Assembly (NCBI RefSeq): GCF_020283565.1 | Contig: NC_060063.1 | Location: 17,798,720-17,862,719, forward strand | Source: Trifolium pratense | Lineage: Eukaryota > Streptophyta > Magnoliopsida > Fabales > Fabaceae | Direction: 5' to 3' | Length of the DNA: 64,000 bases | Shown here: positions 45,235-56,906 of the stretch, one piece after another | How positions within the stretch are numbered: the stretch's first letter is position 1 | Layout of the letters: each line of letters opens with the position of its first letter | Translations under genes and position numbers: made by a program | The notes under the pieces: model-generated | Database searches by the model: none | Told to the model about the DNA's origin: nothing | What the model saw: only the letters and a program-made list of their open reading frames with translations

Positions 45235-46159
45235 TTATTTTTTCTCTCCCCCTTTCTCTCTCCGGTTTGATACTTACCGGTTACCACATATCGTCATCTT
45301 CTTCCATTTTTTTTATCCTTTCCCCTTCTACTATTTTCAATATCCACCCCATGAATGGTGGTCGATGCTCCTCCCCACCCCAAATTTTCAAATATCTCAC
45401 CCCCATCCCCCATGAATGGTGTGTGGTCTCACCATTTTTGCTTCCTATTTTTCTTATTCCTGCACTTTTTTTTTTAGAAAGAACTCATATCAGACAACTT
45501 TGTACTCTTTGAATCTTCATAAAATTCAAATCAAGCAATAAACAAGAGCATAGAACTCATGGGTGCCACAAAGGGATCTGATTTTGTCTTGCGCGTTGAG
45601 TTTCTTTGAGTACTTTATTTTAATTTATTTTATACAATATTGATGTGGCAAACTTTGAGTACTTTAAACCGTTGGTGCATATCAGCGCACTTGTGTCTGT
45701 TTGGTTTTGCGTCGACAAAAATTGAGTTTGGAAGAAGAATTTGAAATAATTGATTTTGATTAAGATTGAGTTGAACCAAAATTAGTTTATGTTTGGATAC
45801 ATTTATAAAAGTGATTCTAACCAATTTATGTTGTTTAGATAGTTTAAATCATAATTGCTTTTGAATATATAATTACTAAAATGGGTCTTCATAATAAAAT
45901 AAATAATCATTTTAAATGTATTTTAAAGGTAACTATCAAAATAAAATAATTATTTAAAAAATAAACAAGTATTAAAACTATACAAATATTTTATAGTAGA
46001 GTTGTTTTATTGTTTTACTTGGTTGTATTTAAAGACATAAAACAATTGAATTGGGCCGAATGGCAAAATCATTATAGCCCGGTTTACTTGGTTGTCGTCT
46101 TCAACCCATCTAACAAAATCAGCCACTTATCATTGAGTAACACACATTGTATCTTTCAG
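45235..46159. other. Intergenic DNA / 5' region of the RPA1-like gene
   Basis: CT-rich stretch (45240-45480) followed by AT-rich DNA; no gene seen until the RPA1-like exons. An open frame from 46010 runs in phase into the first recognised exon and could be an upstream exon or intron read-through. Confidence 0.35.
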
Positions 46160-48453
46160 GGAGATGATATTACAATCATTGTTCCACATGAGTTAAATGC
46201 CAAGTTTAATACACTTATCATTGAGAAAAACAGCTACACAATTCAAAATTTTCAAGTTCTCAAAAATGATGACCAATTTAAGCAATCACAACACCAATTC
46301 AAGTTGAGGTTGACTGGAGGAACTAGGGTTTTTTATGTCAATCAACATGACATTCCTTATCCAATGGCTAAATTTAAAGACTTTCTGGAAATAGAAGAGG
46401 GAATCTGGCGTCAAGATTTTCTGTATGGTAAGAAGATTTTCTTTGTTTATGGTTTTAACTATTGGACACTTTCATTTACACATCATAGACATTATTGGAG
46501 TTGTCGATGACATTGGATATACACAGAGATTTCAAGGAAGTAAGAAAGTTCAAATCAACTTTCGTCTCAGAGATGTTAGGTAATTTCCAATGCAGAACTG
46601 ATTTATTATTATAGCAACAATAAGATTTTCCTTTATAATAATTGAATGTTTAGATTGCATATAATACCTTTTGAATATCATGTTTTTCCCGTTTTATATC
46701 ATAGCAACAATAAGATTTGTTGCACCCTTTGGGAAAATTATGCTACCGAATTGATCACTTACATGGATGAGAAGACTGATGCTGGTGGGACAATTGTTTG
46801 TATGAAATATGCAAAAATCAAGCCTGCAGGTTATTCATTCCTTCAATCTTCTACTCAAACCTTTCTATCTTGTGCCTTTATTGTTTGTTTTCTCCTTTTA
46901 CTGATTGTTTTCTTTTTCAAATTAAATAAGGAAAATTTCCCTTGACTGTTTCAAACACATGGACTACTACAAAGCTTTTCATCAATGACAAAATCCTAGA
47001 AATTCTCAACTTCCAAAAAAGGTATTAACATCTTAATTTTGAAGATATTTAAGTAGCATTAGATTAATAGTCAATCACTGCTAAATTTCATTCTTCATCA
47101 TTTACAATTTAGATGAGGCTATTTCAAATGGAATCATGACTACTGTTGTTAATACATCTTCTCAACTTATGAGCCAATCATCTGGAAGCTCGATGTACAC
47201 TCTGGAACAAAAATTTGTACAAAATCATGAAATCATGCCACTGTCACAAATGTGTTGTCTTACTAGGGTAATCTATTTATTTGAACGACCATTTACACTT
47301 TATACTTTATTTTTACATAGCATTCATATTGTTATGACGAGTTGATTTTTTTTATTAATAGGATACGACCTGTGTTACGGTTGTCAAAACTGTTAAAGTT
47401 AGGTCGAACAACAAGGGCTGGTATTTTCAAGCTTGCTATAAATGCCCGAAAGCTGTAAGCGGTGACAAACCACCATATAAATGTGGAGATAACCATCCAA
47501 CTGAGACACAAATTTGGAAGTACAGGCTGGATGTTGATGTAAAATATGAAAATACAGAATCAACCTTTACTTTCTGGGACCGTGAAGTCGCACAGCTGTT
47601 GGAAGTGACTGCAGCCGATCTTCGCGACCAATGTCATGATGTAAGTTGTTTTCCACACCTGCATACATTACTTCATTACTTTTTCTTCTACTTAATATAA
47701 TCATAAAATTCTCTCAATTTATTCATTTCCATTCTTTTAATAGATTGGTCTGACTGACCCTCTCGATTATCCTACAACCATTGACAAGATTGAGGGTAAA
47801 ACTATAGCTGTACGTGTCAAGTGGCAGCCGAAATGGAAAAATGGATCTGTTAATGAAGTTCATAACGGACCAGATTTCATTGAAAATCTCATAGATCAAT
47901 TCAATGGACCTACTCAGGTTATACATTTATCCACAATTTCATATCCATACTTTTCTTAACTGTTTTATATTTATCTAACTTTTTTTCTACTCTATTCAAG
48001 GATAAGAAATCTGCTGTCCCTAATGACTCTGCTGTATCTGAGGTTATACATTTCTTTTATCCAAATTCTTTTACTTACTTGATTTCTTATACACATATTT
48101 GAAGTATTAACATATTGTAAATTTTTTACACTCAGAACAACACTCCTTCTAAATCCATTACTGCCAGTCTTGATGTTGTTATTCCAATGGTAATTGCGCG
48201 TTGCTATTTGTTCATTTTGAGATACCACTTCCATATTTCATTATACTTAACTACAACATTATAACTATTACATTTGTTTTAGGTTTCTCTCTCTGGTACT
48301 GATGAGATTGATCCTGAAGTTGTCTCAATGAAAACACCTTCAAAAAGAAATGGAGCTTCTATTCTTTCCTGTGCTGAAAACGATGAAACTCATGAGTTGA
48401 TTGCCTCGAATGCATCTTCAACTAAAATGGCCAAGCACCAGAAGATGGAGTAA
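46160..48453 (+). CDS. Replication protein A 70 kDa subunit-like protein (partial or pseudogene), about 10 exons
   Basis: Exons inferred from GT-AG signals: 46160-46427, 46489-46579, 46705-46829, 46931-47021, 47113-47267, 47362-47640, 47744-47917, 48001-48042, 48136-48189, 48283-48453 (TAA). Recognisable RPA1 features: an OB-fold segment (GDDITIIVPHELNAKF), a second OB fold (IGVVDDIGYTQRF; ICCTLWENYATELITYMDE) and the C-terminal zinc-ribbon region (CYKCPKAVSG then PPYKCGDNH). A Ser/Lys-rich tail follows. RPA binds single-stranded DNA in replication and repair. The N-terminal part of a full RPA1 is not seen upstream. With the splice sites chosen, the 46931-47021 to 47113 junction is out of frame by one base, so the gene may be broken or a site misplaced. 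Plants have many such RPA1-like copies, some derived from Helitrons, but this one lies outside the nearby Helitron. Confidence 0.72.
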
Positions 48454-48795
48454 CTATAATCATGATCCAATGTTAACTATATTTTGAAATTAATTAGGTG
48501 TCTAGTTGACCTTCAAACAATTTAACACATTCATTGTGTGTAGAACCTTTTGTTGTACTTCTCAGCTATCTCTTTTGACAACAACAACATTTAACATGCT
48601 GATGTTTGTAATGACATGTTTAACTAAATATTATGCTATTAGGTATCAATGCAGTATTTATTAGGTATCAATGTTTACAACTTGTCAATTCACCTACTTT
48701 TACATTGTTTGGTAATAACCTATTTATTACATTGCCTCCCACCTTTATTATATCATACAATGCATTTCTTTCCCATTCATATTTAAATAGTCTAC
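48454..48795. other. Spacer between the RPA1-like gene and the Ale-type Copia
   Basis: AT-rich DNA with a short direct repeat (TTAGGTATCAATG at 48640 and 48661). No gene is seen; it presumably holds the RPA1-like 3' UTR. Confidence 0.4.
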
Positions 48796-49037
48796 TGTTA
48801 AACTTAAAGAATGTTAGACTCATGGAAGTATTGATCTGAAAACTGTATGTTCTCCTCTAGGAGAAGTCTCATATAAATACAATGTAATTACATTTGAATC
48901 AGCCCAATAAATCTGTAGCTGTCATATCTACATTTATTATACAATATATACTAATTAATAGTAGTTACTATTGTCAAAATAACAGTTACAAATGCATAGC
49001 ATTTGAATTTGCCATTAAGACATTCAACCTATTGACA
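48796..49037 (-). repeat. Ale-type 3' LTR (242 bp)
   Basis: Bounded outside by TSD TCTAC and inside by the PPT; it matches the other LTR throughout as read. Confidence 0.93.
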
Positions 49038-49044
49038 TCCCCCC

Positions 49045-50790
49045 TCAAATTGATGCTGGTAAATTAACTAGCATCAATTTGCTAACCAAAAAATTGTGTC
49101 GCTGACGTGTCAATGATTTAGTAAAGATGTCAGCTGTCTGATCTGATGTGGAGACATGTGGTAGATTGATGATTCTGCGATCATAGGCTTCTCGGATAGA
49201 GTGACAATCAACCTCGATGTGCTTTGTTCGTTCATGATAAACTGGATTTGCTGCAATTTGTATAGCACTAGTATTGTCAGCATTCAATGAAGTTGGTTGT
49301 GCTTGAGAGAATCCAAGTTCTGTTAGAAGACCGCGCAACCATACTATTTCAGAACAAGCAGCAGACATTGCACGATATTCTGCTTCAGTGGATGACTTTG
49401 AAACTGAATCTTGTTTCTTACACTTCCAGGAAATAGCAGCATTTCCTAGGAACATACACCAGCCAGTAGTAGACTTCCTTGTGTCTGGACAACCAGCCCA
49501 ATCAGCATCACTATATGCTTGAAGTTGGAGTGTCGAATCATTAGGAAAAAACAAACCACGTCTTGAAGTGCCAAGGAGGTACTTAATGATACGCTGCACT
49601 GCTGAAAAATGTAAATGTCGTGGTGCTTGCATGAACCTACTTACAGTGTGCACAGCGAAAGAAATATCTGGGCGGGTAATTGTTACATAAATGAGACTAC
49701 CAACCAACTTGCGATAAAGAGTTGGATCATCAAGAAGTTCACCTTCATCTCGACGATATTTAACATTAACTTCCATGGGAGTGTCAACAGTGTTTGAATC
49801 TGTGAGTCCAGCAAGTTGCACAAGATCCTTAATATACTTTTGTTGATTTAAAAAAATGCCTTCAGATTGATAATGTACCTCCAAACCCAAGAAGTAAGTA
49901 AGGCGACCCAACTCTTTCTTGTGAAAAGATGAATGCAACAATTCTCTAATTTTAGAGATGCCCTCTTGATCAGAACCCGTCACCACTATATCGTCCACAT
50001 AAACCAGAAGCACCACAATGCCTTTAGGAGTCCTTTGTAGGAAAAGTGATGGATCATATTGACTTTGAATGAATGAAAAACCAAGTAGTGTGGATCGGAA
50101 CTTTTCAAACCATACTCTTGGTGCCTGTTTCAAACCATATAAAGAGCGTTTTAATTTGCAAACAGTATTAGAGGAAGATGTGGGCATACCATTGGGAAGT
50201 TTGATGTAAACTTCTTCCTTAAGATCACCGTGTAGGAATGCATTTTTCACATCCATTTGATGTAGTGGCCAAGACTGGGATGCAGCAAGAGCAAGAATAG
50301 TGCGCACACTAGTCATCTTGGCGACCGGGGCAAAAGTCTCGTCATAGTCTAGTCCATATTCTTGCTTATTTCCAAGAACTACAAGACGAGCCTTGTAACG
50401 ATCTATTGATCCATCTGGACGCAGCTTTATTGAAAACACAAATTTGCTACCCAATGGTTTAACATACGGAGGACAAGGCACTATGTCCCATGTCTGATTT
50501 TCTTCCAAGGCCAGAAGTTCATTTTCAATAGTGGTTTGCCAACAAACATGCTCCATTGCCTGTTTATAAGAAGAAGGAATAGGAACACTAGATAATGTTG
50601 CTGTCAAGGATAAGGGATTAGAGAAACCATACTTTTCTGGGGGCTTACGAATGCGTGAGCTGCGTCGTAAAAGTTCAAGTTCTGGTTCTGGTTCTTGTAT
50701 TGGATCAGCAGTCAAGGAACTATCTTGAGGGGGCCCGTGGGAGTCAGCTGGTTGATTTTGAGTGACAACACGTCGTCTTTGGTAGGTCAA
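49045..50790 (-). pseudogene. Ale-type Copia RT and RNase H (581 codons)
   Basis: The frame holds the complete Copia RT (TWDIVPCPPYVKPLGSKFVF; YETFAPVAK-like DETFAPVAKMTSVR; QMDVKNAFLHG; LYGLKQAPR; the catalytic LLVYVDDIVVTG) and RNase H (ADWAGCPDTRKSTTGWC; KSSTEAEYRAMS; ADNTSAI; ADIFTKSL). It ends close to the PPT. This part alone looks functional, but it is separated from integrase by frame breaks near 50800-50950, hence the pseudogene label. Confidence 0.9.
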
Positions 50791-52218
50791 AAGGGGCTTA
50801 GAGGATGACTGACTTATAATAGAGTTAGAAAAAAATGGTAAAACAGAAACCGTAGAGGAGTGTCATGATGTGTTGCAAAAAAATATTTATTTTCCTGAAA
50901 AATTACATTTCTAGACACCCGAATTCGACGATTATTAGGATCATAACATAAAAAGCCCTTTTTGATGAGAAGAATATCCAAGAAAAGCACATTCAACAGA
51001 TTGTGCACTGAGTTTGGTGCGTTCTTGTGGAGGAAGATGGACATAACACACACAACCGAAGACACAGAGAGTTGAGTAATCTGGCGGCTTTCCAAATAAC
51101 CGACTAAAGGGAGATTCATTATTTATTGATGGGGATGACAAACTGTTTATAAGATGAATTGCAGTAGATAGGGCTTCACACCAGAATCGTGGTGGCACAT
51201 GAGACTCTAGAAAAAGTGTGCGAACAACATCAAGCAAATGGCGATTTTTTCTTTCAGCTACCCCATTTTGTTGGGGAGTTGAGGGACATGATCTTTGAGA
51301 TATAATTCCATTAGATTGCAAGAACTCTTGAAAAGAATTTGATGTATATTCTCCCCCATTATCAGAGCGAAGAATTTTGATTTTAGATGAAAATTGGGTT
51401 TCAACATAAGCATTAAAAAATTTGAAAGTAGAAAAAACTTCATCTTTTGAGCGCAAAAAATAGACCCATGTAAAACGACTATAATCATCAATAAAAGTTA
51501 CAAAATATTTGTAATTAGCATGAGATATAATCGGTGTCACTCCCCATACATCACTATGGATGATATCAAAAGGTTTTGTTACATTCGGTTGATGTGTTGG
51601 AAAAGGAAGGATTTTACTTTTGCCAAGCTTACAAGGAGTGCAATCAAAACGAATAATATCAAGAGACGGAGTGTGTTTATTTCCTAGAAAACCAGATTTT
51701 AGCATTTCAAGAAGCACATTGAAGTTTGGGTGTCCAAGACGCTTATGCCACAGTTGATAATCAACAGTTGCAGAATTGCACAAAATAGAAGGTAAAGAAA
51801 GACTTGGAGACAAATGTAAATTGAGTGGAAAGAGACGTCCGACTTTAGGCCCCTTCGCGATTGTCATCCCTGATTGTTGATCCTGCACAAGACAACCAGA
51901 TTTTGAGAATTGTACTTTACAATTATTGTCAACTAACTGTCCAACAGAAATGAGATTACTAGTAAGACCAGGAGAGACAAAAACATTGTTTAGAGTTGAA
52001 GAAATATCACCGGTTGCTGTGATAGGCAATTGATTGCCATCAGCAGTATGTATCTTGAGATTTCCAGAATATTTGGTGATATTATTAAGAAATTGAGTAT
52101 TATTGGTCATGTGGTTGGAAGCCCCGGAATCAAAGTACCAGGGTGAACATGATTTACCTGAGAATCCCAAAGCAGAGAATGCTGAAATGATCATTTGTTG
52201 AACCATTTCAGGGGTCAA
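50791..52218 (-). pseudogene. Ale-type Copia protease and integrase, with compensating frame breaks
   Basis: Protease (WYFDSGASNHMTNN), integrase zinc-binding region (LWHKRLGHPNF; FDCTPCKLGKSK) and core (IIHSDVWG; RSDNGGEYTS; PQQNGVAERKNRHLLDVVRT). The reading frame is lost near 50945 after GYSSHQKG. About 45 codons continue in another frame (FLCYDPNNRRIRVSRNVIFQ), and the original frame is regained before 50790. A one-base insertion with a second, opposite indel explains it. Confidence 0.88.
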
Positions 52219-52681
52219 GGTCTGGACAGCAGCAGGAGTATTTTGTTGGACAGCAGTAGGAATTGATGAATCAACTGAAGTTGCAAAGGCTTTTGCATTG
52301 CGCTTCGGTGGCCTTGTTGGACACTCCTTAATAATGTGTCCATCCTTTTTGCAATAATTGCAGAATTTGTTTGGACAGTTAGAGGCATAATGTCCAGAGC
52401 GCTTGCAACAAAAATACTCCTGGTGAAGTCTTGTAAGGGCGAAGGTTCAGAACAATGTTGGGATCAACCGAACTGGTGATCCAGGTCATGACCTGAGCAT
52501 CTTTAGTTTTCCATTTGGCATGTGCATCCTTATCTTTGTCTTTGTCGGGGGCAGGAGTTGTGTCATCAACATGACCCCACAAATCTTTTCCTTGGACATA
52601 TAATGAGAACTGGAATTCCCAAGATGAATAGTTTTTGCCATTAAGGCGGACCATGAAAACATCATGTTTCTCTATCGACAT
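52219..52681 (-). pseudogene. Ale-type Copia gag, internally deleted
   Basis: The ORF starts like Copia gag (NGKNYSSWEFQFSLYVQGKD), runs about 85 codons (to NLRPYKTSP), then jumps in another frame directly to the zinc-knuckle region (CKRSGHYASNCPNKFCNYCK). Roughly the middle of gag is missing, so no capsid could be made from this copy. Two consecutive Cys/His clusters are readable before the protease. Confidence 0.82.
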
Positions 52682-52834
52682 TGAATCGAAGAAAATTGAA
52701 CACGCAAGATGACAATCTGGTTTGAAAAAGGAATAACCAGAAAAGAAATAAAATACCGAGATTCTTGACTAAGAGTGAAAGACACTGCTAAAGAACTCAG
52801 ACTAGATTTTGGATCGTAACCTAGACTGATACCA

Positions 52835-53076
52835 TGTTAAACTTAAAGAATGTTAGACTCATGGAAGTATTGATCTGAAAACTGTATGTTCTCCTCTAGG
52901 AGAAGTCTCATATAAATACAATGTAATTACATTTGAATCAGCCCAATAAATCTGTAGCTGTCATATCTACATTTATTATACAATATATACTAATTAATAG
53001 TAGTTACTATTGTCAAAATAACAGTTACAAATGCATAGCATTTGAATTTGCCATTAAGACATTCAACCTATTGACA
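52835..53076 (-). repeat. Ale-type 5' LTR (242 bp)
   Basis: The LTR ends CTTTAAGTTTAACA (minus strand) directly before the PBS; TSD TCTAC follows at 53077-53081. Confidence 0.93.
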
Positions 53077-53135
53077 TCTACTTCTATCGAAAAATTACAT
53101 TATCAACAATCTCATTCATCCATAGAAGAACAATC

Positions 53136-53907
53136 ATGCCACAACTCCTTACTGAAAATATTAGCACCATCCTTGGTTCAAGTTGTATTGTAGGCTTTGA
53201 AGATCCAGTTTTTCTCAAAAAGGTTGTAAGTTCCATTAAGGTTTTCCATATTTCATTGTTCAAATCTTACAACTTCCTTATAGAAAATTTACTATAAGTC
53301 CATCATACTTTGCAAAGCTGATTTTTTACTTTACAGCCCCATCGAGAAATTGATCCTTTATTTATACATAATGACTCTGATTACCTATCTAATGAATGGA
53401 AAAATTTTGATGCCATGTTTTTACATATTGCTTCTTGGAACTGCTCTCTTTAACATCTTCCCCTTAGACCTTTTGATTTCCCAAATTTTCATTCACTCAA
53501 CACTAAACCAAATGATGCCTTCTCATTTGATGTTGTCCTACACAATCAAACTGTTGAATTCCCAGAATTAGTTAGCTCAAAATTATGTTAATATTCTTCC
53601 AACTCTTTTCACTCATTATAATGTGGATATCATTTTCTTATTTATTTAATCTCTTTTTCCAGATTTTCGACAAATGGTTGGATGACTATATAACATCGTA
53701 TCATTCGGAATTATTCCTTCAAAGACCTGTTTTCAAGCTCATGCCTATGTCCAACCAAAAATACTGGAACCGAAATGAATTAATCAAAATTGAAGATGGT
53801 TGGGTACATTTTTGTAAGTACAATGGTTTCACTTATTACAAACATCTTATAGTTACTTTCTTTGATATTGCAAAAACCTATAGGGTTGATATAGACAAAG
53901 TCACTAA
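53136..53907 (+). pseudogene. Possible B3-like DNA-binding gene fragment, cut by a Helitron
   Basis: Gene-like pieces: an ATG at 53136 opening about 29 codons (MPQLLTENISTIL...) up to a GT donor at 53223, an acceptor at 53336, an open stretch with DSDYLSNEWKNFDAMFLHIA, then after frame changes FDVVLHNQTVEFPELVSS, and after an acceptor near 53662 a 75-codon stretch (LQRPVFKLMP; IKIEDGWVHFCKYNGFTYYK; VTFFDIAKTYRVDI). The last part resembles the end of a plant B3 domain (GW..F...N.....), but the similarity is weak. The gene is truncated by the Helitron at 53908. It could instead belong to another family. Confidence 0.35.
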
Positions 53908-53931
53908 TCTTCTATCTATCTATATATAATT

Positions 53932-54512
53932 GTAAAACAAACTTTTTTTTTGTGATGTGGCAGCCTAACAAAGCTTCTCTTTTATCTTTTTTTTTCTAAG
54001 CTTAAGTTGATGCTTATGTGTCATCTCTCATACTATTATGATGATGTGTCATCTTTAAAAAAAAATGAATAAATATGGCTAATGATATCAACTTAATGGA
54101 AAGAATACATAAGGTCAAGAGTTATCTTGCATCGAATTTTCTTTATTTACGAAAATAATTACTACCTATTTGTTTTCTTACATTCTAAACTCTCTCATAT
54201 AATATAATAATAATACATATAATGTAAAGCAAACTTTTTTTTGCTGATGTGGCAGCCTAACAAAGCTTCTCTTTTTTCTTTTTTTCTAAGCTTAAGTTGA
54301 TGCTTATGTGTCATCTCTCATACTATTATGATGATGATGTGTCATCTTTAAAAAAAAAGAATAAATATGGCTAATGATATCAACTTAATGGAAAGAATAC
54401 ATAAGGTCAAGAGTTATCTTGCATCGAATCTTCTTTATTTACGAAAATAATTACTACCTATTTGTTTTCTTACATTCTAAACTCTCTCATATAATAATAC
54501 ATACATATAATA
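53932..54512 (+). repeat. 290 bp tandem duplication in the Helitron
   Basis: Copy 1 (53932-54223) and copy 2 (54224-54512) both start GTAAA(A/G)CAAACTTTTTT. They share GATGTGGCAGCCTAACAAAG, CTTAAGTTGATGCTTATGTG and the tail TAAACTCTCTCATATAAT. They differ in homopolymer lengths and a few bases. Confidence 0.88.
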
Positions 54513-54686
54513 CACCAACCTTTCAATTATATTAATCAGTAACCACCACTAACTCTTCCTTTTCCATCAATTAATTGGTAACAACAATTTGTTATTACAA
54601 TTGCATTTGCATTTCTACTTAAATGGACATCCTCTTTTTACAATTGCATTTGCATGATGCCGAAATAGGAGGGTTTTGTTTAAAGG

Positions 54687-55693
54687 TGTTGGATATTTGA
54701 AATTGGCTTAATTTTGCTAAAACAAATATTCTAACAAGATGTTGGAAAACATGTTACAACATCATATTTATTAAAGGAAATCTCGCGCATTTATGAGAGC
54801 ATCTGCTATATATGGAAATCCACTGATAAACACGCTTATTGAAGATTTGATCTGATCAGGAGCTTTAAGGATAAGACAAACTTAATGGAATAGTTGGATG
54901 ACTTATCCTATCTTCTAAAGTCCCTTAAACACTTTTGGAAAGTCTTGATACATTCTTGATGAAGATCAAAAGAGAATCAGATCACCTTTTATGTTTGACA
55001 AGGAGCGTCCTATCAGTAATGAAGTAAGTGGAGCGTGCTAGATCATTATATATACGAAGACCAAGCTCAAGACTAAGTATCTCATTGAAAAGTATTAGTT
55101 ACACATATTGAGTCTTGTTGAGTTTTTTATTGTTTGATTGTAATTCTTGCTTGTGGATTCTATAACACGAGTTAAGAAGTAAGTTTATTATTTTAAGGTG
55201 ACTCCTAAGCTTTGAAGTACGGAGTTTACCGTGTGTGATTCACTTGAAGCTTTTAAGCAAAAGTGAAGTAGTGTCTTGGTAAGTTGTTGCCACATCATTC
55301 CCAACATTGTTTAAACAACACAGGTTGTGTTGTGTGAGTGGAAGTGAGATGGGATCTCATGTCTAGGAGTTCCTAGGCAGAAGTTTCATGAGTAGTGTCG
55401 AGGTTATAAGGCGTAAATCAGGGGTTTGCTGGAGGTCTTAGTTTAAGGCGTAAATCCTAGGGTTTGCTGGAGGTCTTAGTAACTAGAGCTATTAGTGGAT
55501 TTCCTTCCTGGATTGGTATCCCCCAGAGTAGGCAGTTGGCTGAACTTGGTTAACAATTACTTGTGCACTTTATTTATTTTCTGTCAGTATTTTATATGTT
55601 ATGTAAGATGTGCCAACAATAGAAACAACATTATTCATAAAGTAGTTGTTGGGACATCTTCGGTAACATCTTTCTAGTGATACCAGAATTTCA
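54687..55693 (+). mobile_element. Solo LTR (1007 bp), TSD AAAGG, in the Helitron
   Basis: It starts TGTTGGATATTTG and ends CCAGAATTTCA, with AAAGG at 54682-54686 and 55694-55698. It belongs to the same family as the LTR at 6026-7311, but is shorter and diverged. There is no internal domain. Confidence 0.9.
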
Positions 55694-56395
55694 AAAGGTA
55701 ATTAGCTCTTACATAAAAATGAATTTTTATTTCGTTATTTATTATTTATTTTACTTTAACATTGTACCATAGATCTTTGGATTTATATGTCAATCATTTG
55801 TTTTACTTCTTATTTTGTGATCCGGTGCATTCTGATATTTAACACCTTGATGTTTTTGTTATCTTAGGAAGGAGTACTCCATTGAAATTCTATCTACTTT
55901 TGTCAATCGGATTACTTTTACTCTTTGGTAAGGTGAAAAAATGTTTGTTTATTTATTATAATATTTATATGAATATTCTCTAAGTATTTGCTTCTTCTTT
56001 TGCTACCATGGTACTTATAAGATATTCTCTATTTGCTTCTTCTTTTGCTACCATGGTACTTATATTGATCTTTCACGTTTTTAAAAAATGCCAGCATTTG
56101 TTTCATGAATTGTAAACTTGAGTATGCATATATAAAAATTGTGCTTAGTTAAAAAATTTGTTCTATTTTAGGTTGAGTTGCTACCAGTCTCATGAATTGT
56201 ACATTTTTAGTCTTTATTTGTTGAGATGTCTGTACCAACTGACAGATCAAATTTTTTTTACAAAAATTGCCTTCTTTTACAGATTATCTATTTCATCAAG
56301 TTTTAATAATGAGAAAGTATTTTTAGCAGATATGTACTAATAAAAAAGTATACCTATCTTTGATAATTTTGTTTGAAGTTGAACTTAGGAGAAAC

Positions 56396-56396
<1 letters not shown>

Positions 56397-56444
<48 letters not shown>
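56397..56444 (+). repeat. (ATT)n microsatellite
   Basis: An uninterrupted TTA/ATT trinucleotide tract of about 16 units. The duplicated copy at about 57420-57453 has about 11 units, showing rapid length change since the duplication. Confidence 0.93.
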
Positions 56445-56445
<1 letters not shown>

Positions 56446-56906
56446 TAAAAAAAATAAAAAAAAAAGATAAACTTATTAACCGCTTAACAAACTCATTAGT
56501 TAGCAGATTAGTTGGATCCATTAAATACAATGGACATTATGAATTTTACAAGTCTATTATTTATCAATATTATAAATCTATTATTAAATTTTAAAAAATT
56601 TAATATCATATTATTTTATTCAATAACCAAATTATAAAATAAAAAATTTAATCAAACCCGTGCATCGCACGAGTTTAATTTCTAGTTAATATATATTACA
56701 CCCAAGTTGTATGTTTTATTTTTTTTATTTTTTTTATTTACTTCCTTCAAACATATATTTCCATCATAGCAAGCTAATCATGTTCACTTTCACACTCCAA
56801 GACCTATTCTCTTTTCCTACATTTTTTCAACTAGCAATTGTCCCACCCAAACCTCTGCACTGTTCACGCGGTTTCCTTTTTCATTCATCTGTGATATTTA
56901 TTTATA

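Larger units (their letters stand above)
48796..53076 (-). mobile_element. Ale-type Copia retrotransposon, minus strand, 4.3 kb, young, gag deleted
   Basis: LTRs 48796-49037 and 52835-53076 are 242 bp each and identical as compared. TSD TCTAC is at 48791-48795 and 53077-53081. Read on the minus strand: LTR (TGTCAATAGG...TTTAACA), PBS TGGTATCAGTCTAGG (52834-52820), a truncated gag, protease, integrase, RT, RNase H, PPT (TTTGAGGGGGGA, 49049-49038), LTR. Short LTRs and compact size fit the Ale/Retrofit lineage. Confidence 0.93.
53908..56685 (+). mobile_element. Non-autonomous Helitron (2.78 kb), with nested solo LTR
   Basis: The 5' end is TCTTCTATCTATCTATATATAA-like, starting TC after A (53907). 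The 3' end is the hairpin CCCGTGCATCGCAC(G)AG followed by TTTAATTTCTAG, then T (56686), the canonical ...CTAG/T Helitron terminus with A-T insertion and no TSD. It encodes no Rep/helicase. Content: a 290 bp tandem duplication near the 5' end, a solo LTR, AT-rich DNA with a 50 bp direct repeat (TTCTTCTTTTGCTACCATGG at about 55991 and 56036) and an ATT microsatellite. It interrupts a B3-like gene fragment. Confidence 0.7.

Noticed and set aside
46160..48453. Possibility that the RPA1-like gene is cargo of the Helitron
   Set aside because: The Helitron ends are at 53908 and 56685, so the gene is outside it; no second Helitron end was found around it.
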